Positions 26,466 to 35,815 of a stretch of DNA of 64,000 nucleotides are shown one piece after another. The DNA comes from Caproicibacterium amylolyticum. GTDB taxonomy: Bacteria > Bacillota > Clostridia > Oscillospirales > Acutalibacteraceae. Location of the stretch: the NCBI RefSeq assembly GCF_014467055.1, contig NZ_CP060696.1, positions 2,418,001 to 2,482,000 of the forward strand, in the 5' to 3' direction. The position numbers and the translations under genes are program-made. The notes beneath the pieces were generated by a model, which did not search any database, was not told the origin of the DNA, and was given only the letters and a program-made list of their open reading frames with translations. Every line of letters begins with the position of its first letter. Positions within the stretch are counted from its first letter, which is position 1.

Positions 26466-27227
26466 TTACAGAACCACGCGGTCAGCGGAAAAGACCGGGC
26501 CGTCCTTGCACACATGGCCGTAATAACTGCTGCCGTCCTCCCGCCGCAGTTCCACCGCACAGCCGAGGCATGCGCCAATTCCGCACGCCATACGCTGTTC
26601 CATAGAAACATAGCACGGCACGTTCCGCTCTGCACACAGCTTCACCACCGCGCGCAGCATCGGCGCCGGGCCGCAGGCATAGCAGACGTCAAACGTCAGG
26701 TTCTGCATCACATCCGTTACCAAGCCGTGTACGCCAAAGCTGCCGTCATCTGTTGTCAAAAACGCTTCACAGCCTGCATGAACGAAGTCTTTCATTAAAA
26801 TGACTGCGTCCTTGCCGCGAAAACCCAGCACTGCTGTTTTTTCGCCGGAAAACGCAGAAGCCGCACCCAGAAGCGGCGGCACACCGATACCCCCGCCGAC
26901 GAAGACAGCGTGTTTGTCCGCACCCGCAGTTTCCACCGGAAAGCCGTTCCCCAGCGGCGCCAAAATATCCATGCTGTCCCCTGCCTGCAGTTCAGCAAGG
27001 ACTTTCGTTCCCTCGCCGCGCACCTGAAACACAAAACGCAGGGTATCTTTGCCGATGCCGCACAGCGAAATCGGGCGGCGCAGGGTTTTGCCCGGCACCA
27101 GAATCTGTGCAAACTGCCCCGGCTTCGCCAGCGGCGCAAGTTTTGGCGCGGAAACCGTCATGTCAAAAATGTCCGCGGTCAGCTGCCGCTTTTCCAAAAT
27201 AGTACACAATTCTGTATCGTACTTCAT
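26466..27227 (-). CDS. pyrK: Dihydroorotate dehydrogenase B electron-transfer subunit PyrK
   Basis: 253 residues. The FAD-binding barrel has RRPISLCGI (~50-58). The NAD-binding segment has GGGIGVPPLLGAA and YACGPAPMLRAV (~178-189). The C-terminal [2Fe-2S] ligands lie in ACGIGACLGCAVEL plus a later Cys near CKDG. It transfers electrons from PyrD to NAD+. It overlaps pyrF by 4 nt. Confidence 0.96.
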   Translation of the reverse strand: MKYDTELCTILEKRQLTADIFDMTVSAPKLAPLAKPGQFAQILVPGKTLRRPISLCGIGKDTLRFVFQVRGEGTKVLAELQAGDSMDILAPLGNGFPVETAGADKHAVFVGGGIGVPPLLGAASAFSGEKTAVLGFRGKDAVILMKDFVHAGCEAFLTTDDGSFGVHGLVTDVMQNLTFDVCYACGPAPMLRAVVKLCAERNVPCYVSMEQRMACGIGACLGCAVELRREDGSSYYGHVCKDGPVFSADRVVL

Positions 27228-28147
27228 TGTATCCCTCCGATTTCAGAAACGATGTCGTCCCGCATCCGCACCGCTTCTGCGGCGGCGGCCTTTGCAAAGT
27301 CTTTTTCGTCCGCACCGGTTTTCTGCCACGCTGTCAGGATACTGCGCGAAGCGTTGATGACGGCGCCCAAGCCCCGTTCGTCAAATGCCGGTGCAACATC
27401 CTTTGCGCCGCCGCCCTGCGCGCCGTAACCCGGCACCAAAAAGAATGTGTGCGGCAGTGCTTTGCGCAGTTCCCCAAGCTGTGCCGGGTAAGTCGCACCG
27501 ACAACCGCACCCACGCGGCTGTAGCCGAACTGCCCGCGCGTTTGAGCGCCCCAGCTTTCGCAGAGGGAACCAACCGACGCATACAGCGTTTTGCCGTCCG
27601 CAAACACCTTGTCCTGCAGCTCGCCGGAAGAGGGATTGCTGGTTTTTACCAGTACAAAAATGGACTTGTCGCGCTCAGTGCAGATGGGCAGCAGCGGCTT
27701 GATGCCGTCTGTGCCAAGGTACGGGTTCACGGTAAGCGCGTCGCCGTCAAAAACCGGCAGTTGTTGGCCCTCTACTTCCGTTGTACCCAAATGTGCTTTG
27801 GCGTAAGCCTCCATGGTGGTACCAATGTCGTTGCGCTTGCCGTCCAAAATCACATATAAGCCCTTTTGCTGTGCGTAGCGAATGGTAGCGTCCAGTGTGC
27901 GCATCCCCTGCCAACCGTACTGCTCATAATAGGCGCACTGCGGTTTGACCGCCGGAACAATCGGCGCCAGCGCGTCAATCAGGCCCATATTGAACTGCAG
28001 AATTGCCTCTGCGGCACCCTCCAGTGTTTTGCCGAACTGCTCATAGGCAGCGCTGCGGATAAACTGTGGGATATAGGCAAGCTTCGGGTCAAGGCCGGCA
28101 ACGGTGGGGTTTTTCTTTGCGCGGATTGCTTCTATCAGTCTGTCCAT
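27224..28147 (-). CDS. pyrF: Orotidine 5'-phosphate decarboxylase, type 2 (PyrF)
   Basis: 307 residues from ATG 28147, which has GGGAG 6 nt upstream. Type 2 features: a GLDPKLAYIP start (~17-26), VKPQCAYYEQYG (~70-81), and VILDGKRNDIGTT with the catalytic Lys and Asp residues (~102-114). VPGYGAQGGGAKDVAPAF is the phosphate-binding loop near the C-terminus. It converts OMP to UMP. It is followed without a gap by pyrK. A dispersed repeat block separates it from pyrC. Confidence 0.95.
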   Translation of the reverse strand: MDRLIEAIRAKKNPTVAGLDPKLAYIPQFIRSAAYEQFGKTLEGAAEAILQFNMGLIDALAPIVPAVKPQCAYYEQYGWQGMRTLDATIRYAQQKGLYVILDGKRNDIGTTMEAYAKAHLGTTEVEGQQLPVFDGDALTVNPYLGTDGIKPLLPICTERDKSIFVLVKTSNPSSGELQDKVFADGKTLYASVGSLCESWGAQTRGQFGYSRVGAVVGATYPAQLGELRKALPHTFFLVPGYGAQGGGAKDVAPAFDERGLGAVINASRSILTAWQKTGADEKDFAKAAAAEAVRMRDDIVSEIGGIQ

Positions 28148-28227
28148 AATATACTCCCTGTTATAAATAATTTGTTTTTTACGAATTGTAATGAATGGCT
28201 CTTTCACTAAAAGTTCCGCCCGCCCTT

Positions 28228-28336
28228 TCAAGGGCGGTAGGGGTGCGGGGGCGAAGCCCGCCGCGGTCTTTGACCTTAGTATTCTAAGAAGCGCTCGCGG
28301 GTTTGGGAGCCTGCAAGGAAGGCTCCCAAAGGTCTT
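28228..28336 (-). repeat. Dispersed intergenic repeat, inverted unit (between pyrC and pyrF)
   Basis: The reverse complement of this stretch aligns with copy 1 (5201-5320) from AAGACCTTTGGGAGCC to GGCGGGCTTCGCCCCCGCA. A GCCCGCCCTTTCAAGGGCGG hairpin lies at its edge (28208-28231). Confidence 0.8.
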
Positions 28337-28369
28337 GACCTTAACCGAAACTTTGCAGCAGCCAAAGTT

Positions 28370-28495
28370 TAAGACCTTGGGGGCCTCTATCGCAGGCCCC
28401 CAAACCTCTCTAGCTCTTCTGAGGATACTAAGAGCTTTACAGTCAAGTGCTCAGGTCGTGGCGCTGCGGTCGCTTTCTAAGAAAGCGACAGAAAG
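28370..28495 (+). repeat. Dispersed intergenic repeat, direct unit (between pyrC and pyrF)
   Basis: Starts AAGACCTTGGGGGCC, contains CTTCTGAGGATACTAAGAG and ends with GTCGCTTTCTAAGAAAGCGAC plus AGAAAG, all shared with copy 1. It lies head to head with the inverted unit, linked by a hairpin with AAACTTTG/CAAAGTTT arms (28348-28371). The 28148-28521 interval holds no gene. Confidence 0.8.
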
Positions 28496-28521
28496 CAACT
28501 ATGAGTGCCGAAAAGCAGCCT

Positions 28522-29802
28522 TTATCTTTCCGATTCGTCGCAAAACACCAGTTTTCCGCCGCAGTAGGTTCGTTTCACTTTGCCGCGCAGGGTCATTCCT
28601 TTAAAGACCGCATTCTTACTCTTGCCGTGCAGCTTTTCGGGATTTACCGTCCACGCCTCATGCGGGTCAAAAAGCACCAGATCCGCCAGCGCGCCCGGCA
28701 TCAAACCGCCAAACGGCAGGCGCAGAATCTTTGCCGGTGCGGCGCTCATTTTATACAAAAGCTGTGAAAGCGTTAAATACCCCGGCTCTACCAAATAGGT
28801 GATCCCAGCCGCAAGGCTTGTTTCCATGCCGACCGCACCGCTTGGCGCTTTTAGAAAGTCCGCTTTTTCTTCCGGTGTATGCGGGGCGTGGTCGGTGGCA
28901 ATCGCGTCAATGGTACCGTCCCGCAGTCCCTCAATAATTGCGTGGCGGTCTTCCTCAGTACGCAGCGGCGGGCTCATGCGCAGGTCCGCATCTTTTTGAC
29001 GCAGGACTTCCTCCGTTAAAGCAAAATAATGCGGAGCGGTTTCGCAGGTGACCTGCACCCCGCGTTTCTTTGCACTGCGAATCATTGCTACACTGCCTTT
29101 TGTGCTGACATGGCAGATATGCACCGGCACACCGAAAGCTTCCGCAAGCGCCAGCACCTGCATCGTGCCGCATTCCTCCGAAGCACGCGGCACACCGGGC
29201 ACATCCAGTTCCCGGCTGACTTCACCGTCATTGATTTTTCCGCCTGCAGTAATCTCAGGCACCTCACAGTGGCAGAGCACTGGCAAATCCAGCTTCTCCG
29301 CTTCCTGCATTGCTTCTGCCATCAGGCGGCTGTTTTCGACCGGGCGGCCATCGTCTGACAATGCAGTCACCCCAGCACTGAACATCTGCTGCAGGTTTGT
29401 GCGCTTCTTTCCTTCCAGCCCCATAGTCAGGGCACCCGCCACACATACATGAACATCTGCCTGCTGTGCCTTTTCCAAAATATAAGCCACAGTATCCGGT
29501 TCATCGACCGCAGGGCGCGTATTCGGCATACACAGAAGCGTTGTAACGCCGCCCGCCGCCGCCGCACGGCATCCGGAAAGGATGTCTTCCTTTTGGGTAA
29601 AGCCCGGGTCACGCAGGTGGACGTGCATATCCACAAGCCCCGGCGCGGCAGTCAGGCCGGTGCAATCCACAGTTTCCGCACCCTCCACAGTGATGTGTCC
29701 GCCGGCACCAACAATGCGTCCATCCTCCAGCAGCAAGTCACCTGTCTGCGGGGAACTGCGCTCCGGGTCCGCCAGATGCGCGTTTTTCAGCAAGATTTTC
29801 AT
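28522..29802 (-). CDS. pyrC: Dihydroorotase PyrC
   Basis: 426 residues, type I dihydroorotase. The DMHVHLRDPGF metal motif is at ~58-68, followed by a CMPNTRPAVD loop, metal histidines in CHCEVPEI (~177) and HICHVSTKGS (~229-238), and TDHAPHTPEEK with the catalytic Asp (~303-313). It cyclises carbamoyl aspartate to dihydroorotate. It is the first gene of the pyrimidine cluster seen here. On the minus strand a TATAAT box (29837-29832) lies ~30 nt before the start without a convincing -35. No PyrR attenuator was recognised. Confidence 0.95.
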   Translation of the reverse strand: MKILLKNAHLADPERSSPQTGDLLLEDGRIVGAGGHITVEGAETVDCTGLTAAPGLVDMHVHLRDPGFTQKEDILSGCRAAAAGGVTTLLCMPNTRPAVDEPDTVAYILEKAQQADVHVCVAGALTMGLEGKKRTNLQQMFSAGVTALSDDGRPVENSRLMAEAMQEAEKLDLPVLCHCEVPEITAGGKINDGEVSRELDVPGVPRASEECGTMQVLALAEAFGVPVHICHVSTKGSVAMIRSAKKRGVQVTCETAPHYFALTEEVLRQKDADLRMSPPLRTEEDRHAIIEGLRDGTIDAIATDHAPHTPEEKADFLKAPSGAVGMETSLAAGITYLVEPGYLTLSQLLYKMSAAPAKILRLPFGGLMPGALADLVLFDPHEAWTVNPEKLHGKSKNAVFKGMTLRGKVKRTYCGGKLVFCDESER

Positions 29803-29876
29803 GCCAAGCCCTCCTTGTCATTCTGTTTTGTATTATACAATATTTTATGCTAAAAAGACAGGGCTTTTCCCGCCGC

Positions 29877-29925
29877 GCAAAAAAATGAACCGGGAGCGCG
29901 GCATTTCTGCCGGAACCCGGTCCAT
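29877..29925 (-). terminator. Terminator of serC-serA
   Basis: ATGGACCGGG...CCCGGTTCAT stem containing a GGCAGAAATGCC inner stem, followed by TTTTTTTG on the minus strand, just after the serA stop. Confidence 0.85.
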
Positions 29926-29945
29926 TTCTTTTTCTGCTTATTGGA

Positions 29946-31103
29946 TTAGCGAATTACACGCGCGCGGATAACTTCCTCCAAAGAAGAAAGTTCCTCCACT
30001 GCCTGCTGGGTAACCACGCCGGTCACATCCAGAATGGTGTATGCATAGTCCTTGCGGGACTTTGACTGCATATTTTCAATGTTGATGCCAAGGCTTGCCA
30101 CTTTACCGGAAAACTTGCTGATGGTGTTCGGCACGTTGCGGTGCAGGATGCAGATGCGCTCGCTGCTTTCCCGCGGCATGGAAACTGCCGGCATATTGAC
30201 GCTGTTGCAGATATTGCCGTTTTCAAGATAATCCTTGAGTTCATCCGCGGCCATGCGTGCGCAGTTGTCTTCACTTTCCGGCGTGGAAGCACCCAGATGC
30301 GGAACCGCAATGATATTTTCCACACCAATCATTTCCGGTGCCGGGAAGTCCGTTGCATAGGCGGCAACCTTGCCGCTCTTCACTGCAGCAAGCATTGCGC
30401 CGGTATCAACCAATCCGCCGCGCGCAAAGTTCAGCACACGTACGCCGTCTTTTGCTTTTTCCAGTGCTTCTGCGCCAATCATGCCTTTGGTATCCGGCGT
30501 CTGCGGCACATGAATCGTAATGTAGTCGCAGTTTGCCCAGATTTCATCCAGAGAACGGGCATGCACAATTGAGCGGGACAAACCCCACGCGGCATCTACA
30601 GAAAGGAACGGGTCATAGCCGTAAACTTCCATGCCAAGGCTGTTTGCCGCGTTTGCCACCAGAATGCCGATGGCACCCAAACCGATTACGCCCAGCTTTT
30701 TGCCCGCGATTTCAGGGCCGACAAACTGGCTCTTGCCCTTTTCAATCTGCTTTGCAACGTCGTCGCCGGAAAGAGTTTTGCACCACTCAATGCCGGGAAC
30801 CACTTTGCGGGAAGTCAGCAGCAGTGCACACAGCACCAGTTCCTTTACCGCGTTTGCGTTTGCGCCGGGGGTGTTGAAAACAACAACACCCTGTTCGCTG
30901 CATTTGTCCAACGGAATGTTGTTGACACCTGCGCCCGCACGCGCAATCGCCAGCAGTTCTTTGGGCAGCTCTATCTCATGCATGGAAGCGGAACGAACCA
31001 TAATCGCGTCCGCGTTCTGCACGGCTTCGCCGGTTTCGTAGTTCTCCCCGAAGCGGGTGGTGCCTGCCGGGGAAATTTTATTTAAGTATTGAATTTTATA
31101 CAT
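29946..31103 (-). CDS. serA: D-3-phosphoglycerate dehydrogenase SerA
   Basis: 385 residues, the short SerA form. The NAD-binding motif KLGVIGLGAIGILVANAA is at ~136-153. Catalytic residues are the Arg in NFARGGLVD (~227-235), Glu in APEMIGVEN and His in VPHLGASTPE (~267-276). The C-terminal ~75 residues form an ACT domain for serine feedback. It starts serine synthesis from 3-phosphoglycerate and is encoded directly after serC. Confidence 0.95.
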   Translation of the reverse strand: MYKIQYLNKISPAGTTRFGENYETGEAVQNADAIMVRSASMHEIELPKELLAIARAGAGVNNIPLDKCSEQGVVVFNTPGANANAVKELVLCALLLTSRKVVPGIEWCKTLSGDDVAKQIEKGKSQFVGPEIAGKKLGVIGLGAIGILVANAANSLGMEVYGYDPFLSVDAAWGLSRSIVHARSLDEIWANCDYITIHVPQTPDTKGMIGAEALEKAKDGVRVLNFARGGLVDTGAMLAAVKSGKVAAYATDFPAPEMIGVENIIAVPHLGASTPESEDNCARMAADELKDYLENGNICNSVNMPAVSMPRESSERICILHRNVPNTISKFSGKVASLGINIENMQSKSRKDYAYTILDVTGVVTQQAVEELSSLEEVIRARVIR

Positions 31104-31144
31104 AAATCAGACTCTCCTGTTTCATTCTCAAGCAGTTTCTGTTT

Positions 31145-32230
31145 TCAGCCGTTTGCTTTTTCAAACTTATCCATGAAGTCAACCAGCTTTTCAACGCCCT
31201 CATAAGGCATCGCATTGTAAATGGATGCACGCATACCGCCGACAGTACGGTGACCTTTCAGGTTAACAAAGCCAGCCTCGGTGGATTCCTTCACAAACTT
31301 TGCGTTTAGTTCATCGCTGTCTGTAACAAACGGAACGTTCATCAGGGAGCGGTCCTCTGGCACAACGGTACCGCGGAAAAGCTTGCTGTTGTCCAGATAG
31401 TCATACAAAAGCTTTGCTTTCTTCTGATTGCGCTTCTGCATTTCGCCCAAACCGCCGACGGTGTTCTGAATCCAATCCAGCACCATCATACAGATGTAAA
31501 TCGTCCAGCAGGGCGGTGTGTTGAACATGCTGCCGCCGTCCACGTGGGTTTTGTAGTTGAACATGGTTGGAGTAATCTCCTGTGCGTGACCAACCAAATC
31601 TTCACGGACAATCACAATGGTAAGACCGGCCGGCGCAAGGTTTTTCTGTGCGCCCGCAAACAGAAGCCCAAATTTGCTGACATCCAGCGGCTCGCTGCAA
31701 ATGCAGGAGGAAATATCCGCCACCAGCGGCACCTTGCCGGTTTCGGGGAGAGTGTGGTACAGTGTACCGTAAATTGTGTTGTTCATGCAGATGTAGAAAT
31801 AATCCGCGTCCGGCGTAAAGGTTTTTGGGTCAAGCTTCGGGATGTACGTAAAAGTTTTATCCTTGCTGCTTGCAATCACCCTTGTTTCGCCGTAGCGGGA
31901 AGCTTCCTTCCAGCTTTTAGTTGCCCACTGGCCAGTCAGCACATAGTCCGCCTTGTGGGAATTCACCATCAGGTTAAGCGGAATCATTGCAAACTGGCTG
32001 GAAGCGCCGCCCTGCAGGAACAGCACCTTGTAGTTGTCCGGAATGCCCATTACTTCGCGCAGGAGGGACTCCGCACGGTCAATGATGCCCTGGAACACAC
32101 TAGATCGATGGGACATCTCCATGACTGACTGGCCACAGCCCTTGTAATCAAGGATTTCATCTGCAGCCTTGCGGAGAACTTCCTCAGGCAGCATGGAAGG
32201 ACCGGCAGAAAAGTTGTACACACGTTTCAT
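31145..32230 (-). CDS. serC: Phosphoserine aminotransferase SerC
   Basis: 361 residues. NFSAGPSMLPEEVLRKA (~6-22), SVMEMSHRS (~36-44), LFLQGGASSQFAM and the PLP-lysine segment FAGAQKNLAPAGLTIVIVR (~189-207) are diagnostic of SerC. It makes phosphoserine from phosphohydroxypyruvate. It is the first gene of the serC-serA operon with a strong promoter at 32313-32341. The leader of ~75 nt shows no riboswitch. Confidence 0.96.
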   Translation of the reverse strand: MKRVYNFSAGPSMLPEEVLRKAADEILDYKGCGQSVMEMSHRSSVFQGIIDRAESLLREVMGIPDNYKVLFLQGGASSQFAMIPLNLMVNSHKADYVLTGQWATKSWKEASRYGETRVIASSKDKTFTYIPKLDPKTFTPDADYFYICMNNTIYGTLYHTLPETGKVPLVADISSCICSEPLDVSKFGLLFAGAQKNLAPAGLTIVIVREDLVGHAQEITPTMFNYKTHVDGGSMFNTPPCWTIYICMMVLDWIQNTVGGLGEMQKRNQKKAKLLYDYLDNSKLFRGTVVPEDRSLMNVPFVTDSDELNAKFVKESTEAGFVNLKGHRTVGGMRASIYNAMPYEGVEKLVDFMDKFEKANG

Positions 32231-32312
32231 ACGACTGAACCTCCAATTTCTTTTTATGCGTTAGCAACGGCAGCAGCGATGTTTTCCGCTGTTCCGGAAC
32301 TAATTAAATTAA

Positions 32313-32341
32313 ATTATATCGCTTTAAAATGATGAAGTCAA
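32313..32341 (-). promoter_or_regulatory. Promoter of serC-serA
   Basis: TTGACT (32341-32336), 17-nt spacer, TATAAT (32318-32313) on the minus strand. Confidence 0.8.
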
Positions 32342-32398
32342 GCTTCACTTACAAAAAGTGTCGTTTCCCTCACTTGGTAAAATAAAGTGCCGATTCCG

Positions 32399-32427
32399 TT
32401 GTTATCCGTTTGTTGGCGTGCTATACT
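32399..32427 (+). promoter_or_regulatory. Promoter of the YdcF-family gene
   Basis: TTGTTA (32399-32404), 17-nt spacer, TATACT (32422-32427). Confidence 0.6.
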
Positions 32428-32486
32428 GACTGTAAAAGCCTGACCGTATTTTTACAAAATTTGACTGCGGCGGGTGGGAGGAACTT

Positions 32487-33476
32487 ATGAGTCGATATGC
32501 ACCTGCAAAAGAGAATTCGTCCGGCAGCAAGCTGCTTCTGCCGGGTCTGCTATTGGCGGCAGCCTTTGCCGTTTTCACCATTGTGCGCGGCCTCCAGTTA
32601 CAAATCAACTGGAAAACGGTGACACCGGAAATGGATATTTTGTTTCCGCTGTGGATCACCTTGGCAGTTGTGTCTTTGGTGATTGCACTGTGGGGAAGCC
32701 TAAAAAATGCTGCTGGGCGTTTCCCTGCGCTTGGCTGGATTTTGCGCATTGCACTGATTGTGCTTTTTGGATGGATTATTATATCCGCCGTCCGGCAGTT
32801 TAACATTATGAACATTGGCAGCTGGCTATTCTGCGGCATCTCCCTTTTCGGAATCATTGGCTGTGTGCTGTGGCCTCTGCTGCGCAAATTCCCCGCGACA
32901 CACGTAATTTCCAGCATTTTTGCGTTTCTGTACCTGATTGTAGGCTTCGTGTGCCTGTACCTCGGTCTGAATATGTACTTTGGTGCGCAAGGGCCGGCTG
33001 CCCCCAATGGCACCCCCGTACTGGTACTTGGCTCCCAAGTAAACGGCACCAAACCGAATACAGATTTACAGATACGCATTGACACCGCTGCCGCGTGGCT
33101 AAAAAAGAATCCGCAGTCCAAGGCGGTGGCGTGCGGCGGCAAAGGTGGCGGTGAATCCATTTCCGAAGCGGAATGCATCCGGCGTGGCCTGACTGCCAAA
33201 GGAATTGACAACAGTCGCATCCTGCTGGACGACAAATCCATAAATACTGAGGAAAACATTAAAAATGCTGCTAAGCTCTTAAAAGGCGCAAAGTCAGCGG
33301 CAATCGTTACTGATGACTATCACACCTGCCGCGCCCGTCTGATTGCGAAAAATGCCAGTCTGCAAAGTTACCCGGTACCGGCAAAAACGCCGGACAGCTG
33401 CCGCGCCGTCAGCATCATGCGCGAATTTCTGGCCCTGCCGGTGCAGATTCTGAACATTCACCATCTGTTTGTGTAA
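32487..33476 (+). CDS. YdcF family membrane protein (DUF218/ElyC-SanA)
   Basis: 329 residues. Four to five transmembrane segments occupy residues ~17-165. They are followed by a DUF218 domain starting at VLVLGSQVNGTKPNTDLQIRI (~172-192). Conserved features include GGKGGGESISEAE, an invariant Asn/Glu region (SINTEENIKNA) and TDDYHTCRARLIA. Relatives include ElyC and SanA, linked to envelope integrity and lipid-carrier use in E. coli. GGGAGGAACTT precedes the ATG. It is monocistronic with its own promoter and terminator. Confidence 0.88.
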   Translation: MSRYAPAKENSSGSKLLLPGLLLAAAFAVFTIVRGLQLQINWKTVTPEMDILFPLWITLAVVSLVIALWGSLKNAAGRFPALGWILRIALIVLFGWIIISAVRQFNIMNIGSWLFCGISLFGIIGCVLWPLLRKFPATHVISSIFAFLYLIVGFVCLYLGLNMYFGAQGPAAPNGTPVLVLGSQVNGTKPNTDLQIRIDTAAAWLKKNPQSKAVACGGKGGGESISEAECIRRGLTAKGIDNSRILLDDKSINTEENIKNAAKLLKGAKSAAIVTDDYHTCRARLIAKNASLQSYPVPAKTPDSCRAVSIMREFLALPVQILNIHHLFV

Positions 33477-33504
33477 GCAAAGCTGGCAAAACCATAATGA
33501 TAGG

Positions 33505-33530
33505 GCGGCGAAAAGCCGCTCATTTTTTTT
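33505..33530 (+). terminator. Terminator of the YdcF-family gene
   Basis: GCGGC-GAAAA-GCCGC stem followed by CATTTTTTTT. It overlaps the end of the convergent malic enzyme gene. Confidence 0.75.
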
Positions 33531-34701
33531 GCACTGCCGCCACACCGCTCTTAATTGCCGCTTCCGCGACTGCCTTTGCCACTGCCGGCACGATCCGTTT
33601 GTCAAACGCTTTCGGCAGAATGCACTCTTTTGACAGCTCTTCATCGGTAATAATTCCGGCAATCGCAAAGGATGCCGCAGTTTTCATCTCATCATTGATA
33701 TCGGAAGCGCGCACATCCAGCGCACCGCGGAAAATACCGGGGAACGCCAACACATTGTTAATCTGGTTCGGAAAATCGGAGCGGCCGGTTCCAACCACTG
33801 CCGCGCCCGCTTCCAGTGCTTCCTCCGGCATAATTTCCGGAACCGGATTCGCCATCGGGAACACGATTGGGTCTTTTGCCATACTCTTAATCATTTCCGG
33901 TTTCAGTACGCCGGGAGCGGAAACGCCAACAAACACGTCCGCACCCACAAGGGCATCCGCAAGGGTGCCTTTTTTATGTTCCAAATTAGTAACGTGGCTC
34001 ATTTCCTCGTGAGCAGGGTTCAAACCCTCCATGCCCTCGCAAATCATGCCAAAGCGGTCACAAAGTGTCAGATTTTTAACGCCAAGCCGCATCAAATGCT
34101 TTGCAATGGCAATGCCCGCGCTGCCCGCGCCGTTAATTACACAGCGGATTTCACCGATTTTTTTGCCAGTCACTTTCAGCGCATTCATCAACGCAGCACC
34201 AACAATAATTGCAGTGCCGTGCTGGTCATCATGAAACACCGGAATGTCGCAGAGTTCCTTTAATCGGCGTTCCACTTCAAAGCAGCGCGGCGCGGAAATG
34301 TCCTCTAAGTTAATGCCGCCGAAAGAGCCGGAAAGCAGGTAAATGGTGCGCACCAACTCATCTACATCTTTGGTTTTCAGGCACAGCGGAATTGCATCAA
34401 TATCGGCAAATTCCTTAAACAGCACGCATTTGCCTTCCATCACCGGCATGCCGGCCTCCGGGCCAATATCGCCCAAGCCGAGAATAGCCGTGCCATCCGT
34501 GATCACCGCAACGGTGTTCCAGCGGCGAGTCAGGGTATAGCTGAGTGACGGGTCTTTTTGGATAGCAAGGCAGGGCTGTGCAACACCGGGCGTGTAGGCA
34601 ATGGAAAGGTCGTGGCTGTCCTGAATTTGCACGCGGGACTTCACTTCCAGCTTTCCGGCCCACTGTGCGTGCATTTTCATTGCTTCTTCTTTAACGTCCA
34701 T
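33520..34701 (-). CDS. Malic enzyme (malate dehydrogenase, oxaloacetate-decarboxylating)
   Basis: 393 residues, the short bacterial form without a phosphotransacetylase tail. An N-terminal [12 protein letters not shown] segment (~28-39) is followed by metal-binding [17 protein letters not shown] residues ([17 protein letters not shown]). The DDQHGTAII motif (~155-163), the NAD(P) fold [15 protein letters not shown] (~185-199) and SVSAPGVL complete it. It converts malate to pyruvate and CO2. ATG 34701 has GGAGG 5 nt upstream; the ATG at 34713 overlaps that site. A TATAAT (34733-34728) lies upstream without a good -35. Confidence 0.93.
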   Translation of the reverse strand: MDVKEEAMKMHAQWAGKLEVKSRVQIQDSHDLSIAYTPGVAQPCLAIQKDPSLSYTLTRRWNTVAVITDGTAILGLGDIGPEAGMPVMEGKCVLFKEFADIDAIPLCLKTKDVDELVRTIYLLSGSFGGINLEDISAPRCFEVERRLKELCDIPVFHDDQHGTAIIVGAALMNALKVTGKKIGEIRCVINGAGSAGIAIAKHLMRLGVKNLTLCDRFGMICEGMEGLNPAHEEMSHVTNLEHKKGTLADALVGADVFVGVSAPGVLKPEMIKSMAKDPIVFPMANPVPEIMPEEALEAGAAVVGTGRSDFPNQINNVLAFPGIFRGALDVRASDINDEMKTAASFAIAGIITDEELSKECILPKAFDKRIVPAVAKAVAEAAIKSGVAAVQKK

Positions 34702-34910
34702 AATATCCTCCATGTATTTTTTAGTTCATTATATACGGATTGTATTATTCATAATTTCTGCATATTGATACAGTACCACAAAATGGCACAGGTTGCAATG
34801 TTAAAAACGAATAATTTCACTTTATTTCCTGCAAAACAATCGCGTCTGTTATGTTACCTTTTCGTTTATTTGTATTATACCCGCAGAGGACGGAAAAGCG
34901 GAATCTTTTG

Positions 34911-34962
34911 CAGCACAAAAAGCGGCTCCGGCGCGCCACGTCTGGCTGCGCCGAAACCGCTT
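34911..34962 (-). terminator. Strong terminator ending the large RNA candidate
   Basis: AGCGGTTTCGGCGC / GCGCCGGAGCCGCT stem with a short loop, followed by TTTTTGTGC on the minus strand. Confidence 0.85.
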
Positions 34963-35810
34963 CTTTCAGTTATGCGAAATTGCCCTGAGCAATTTAATGG
35001 TTACTGCATCGGATTCACCCTTATAGTCCTATGTACATTCAGCTTTCTGCGGGTGTTTTCTACTGCTGTATTGGTGGCATCCCATGTTCGAAAGCCCTTG
35101 CGCGGGCTGCCTTAGAAGTAAGGCCTCAACTTTGGGGCTGCCAATTCCAGATCACCCGGTCAACTGATTCTGCTTTGCCTCTTTCGTAACGAACATCCAT
35201 CCTTTCAGGAATTTGCACAACCGCTTATCCTGTATTTTGGACTCAAATCCTTTCCGTTACTGTATCGGCGCCTGTAAAAATTTGTTTTCGTACGGATGAT
35301 TGCCTTGCCAGTCAGTACCCTGTGCCTGCCTGAGCCTTGCTTTCAGAACCGCCGAAATGTAAACCTTACACTGTCCATTGGACTCAAGCTCCTTTGCCTA
35401 ACGTCTCATTTTCTGTGTGCCGCTGCGGCTTACTTTTCGGACGGCAGGCATCTTTGTGCCTGCTCCCGATTTCCGCCGTTTTGCAGGGAGCACAAAACTC
35501 ATTTGGACGCCTTCGGCATTTCTGTAGTGCAGCCTACCGGCTGCCTTTCGGTTCCTTGGGGAACTGCTCCGTCGTTTTTATTTACGCAGCGCAGCCACAC
35601 AGACCGTGCTGCTGCAAACTGCCGATTGGTTCTTCGCCCATGGGACTCGCTCCTTTCTTCCCGCTTTTTCAGCAGGTTATTTTGCTTTTCGTTCCGAAAC
35701 AACTCCGCGGCTCCCGTTCCCTCTGGTGCACTGACCGCTCTGGAAAACCTTTTTGGGAAATCCCCTGCGGTGCGGTGCTGGGTTTTTGTTTGCTCGCTTC
35801 CTTGTTTCTG
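34913..35810 (-). ncRNA. Candidate large structured non-coding RNA (~900 nt)
   Basis: A perfect promoter (35816-35844) and a strong terminator (34911-34962) bracket about 900 nt in which I see no credible protein on the transcribed strand. The longest open frame there is ~67 codons without a ribosome site. The sequence is rich in short GC stems with A-rich joints: GTTCCCCAAGGAAC, CAGCCGGTAGGCTG, TGCTCCC...GGGAGCA, GGCACAAAGATGCC, GCCTTACTTCTAAGGC. TTGAGTCCAA occurs twice (35370 and 35250 areas). I could not match it to tmRNA, RNase P RNA, group I/II introns, T-box or rRNA motifs. It might belong to a known large class (OLE, ROOL, GOLLD) that I cannot test by eye. Confidence 0.6.
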
Positions 35811-35815
35811 TCTAT

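Noticed and set aside
28208..28495. CRISPR array or tandem repeat between pyrC and pyrF
   Set aside because: Units are long, few, in opposite orientations and imperfect; no short identical repeats with regular spacers.
34914..35810. Group II intron, tmRNA or RNase P RNA as identity of the large RNA
   Set aside because: No GUGYG start or domain V, no tRNA-like ends or CCA, and no GAGGAAAGUCC-type P4 core could be found.
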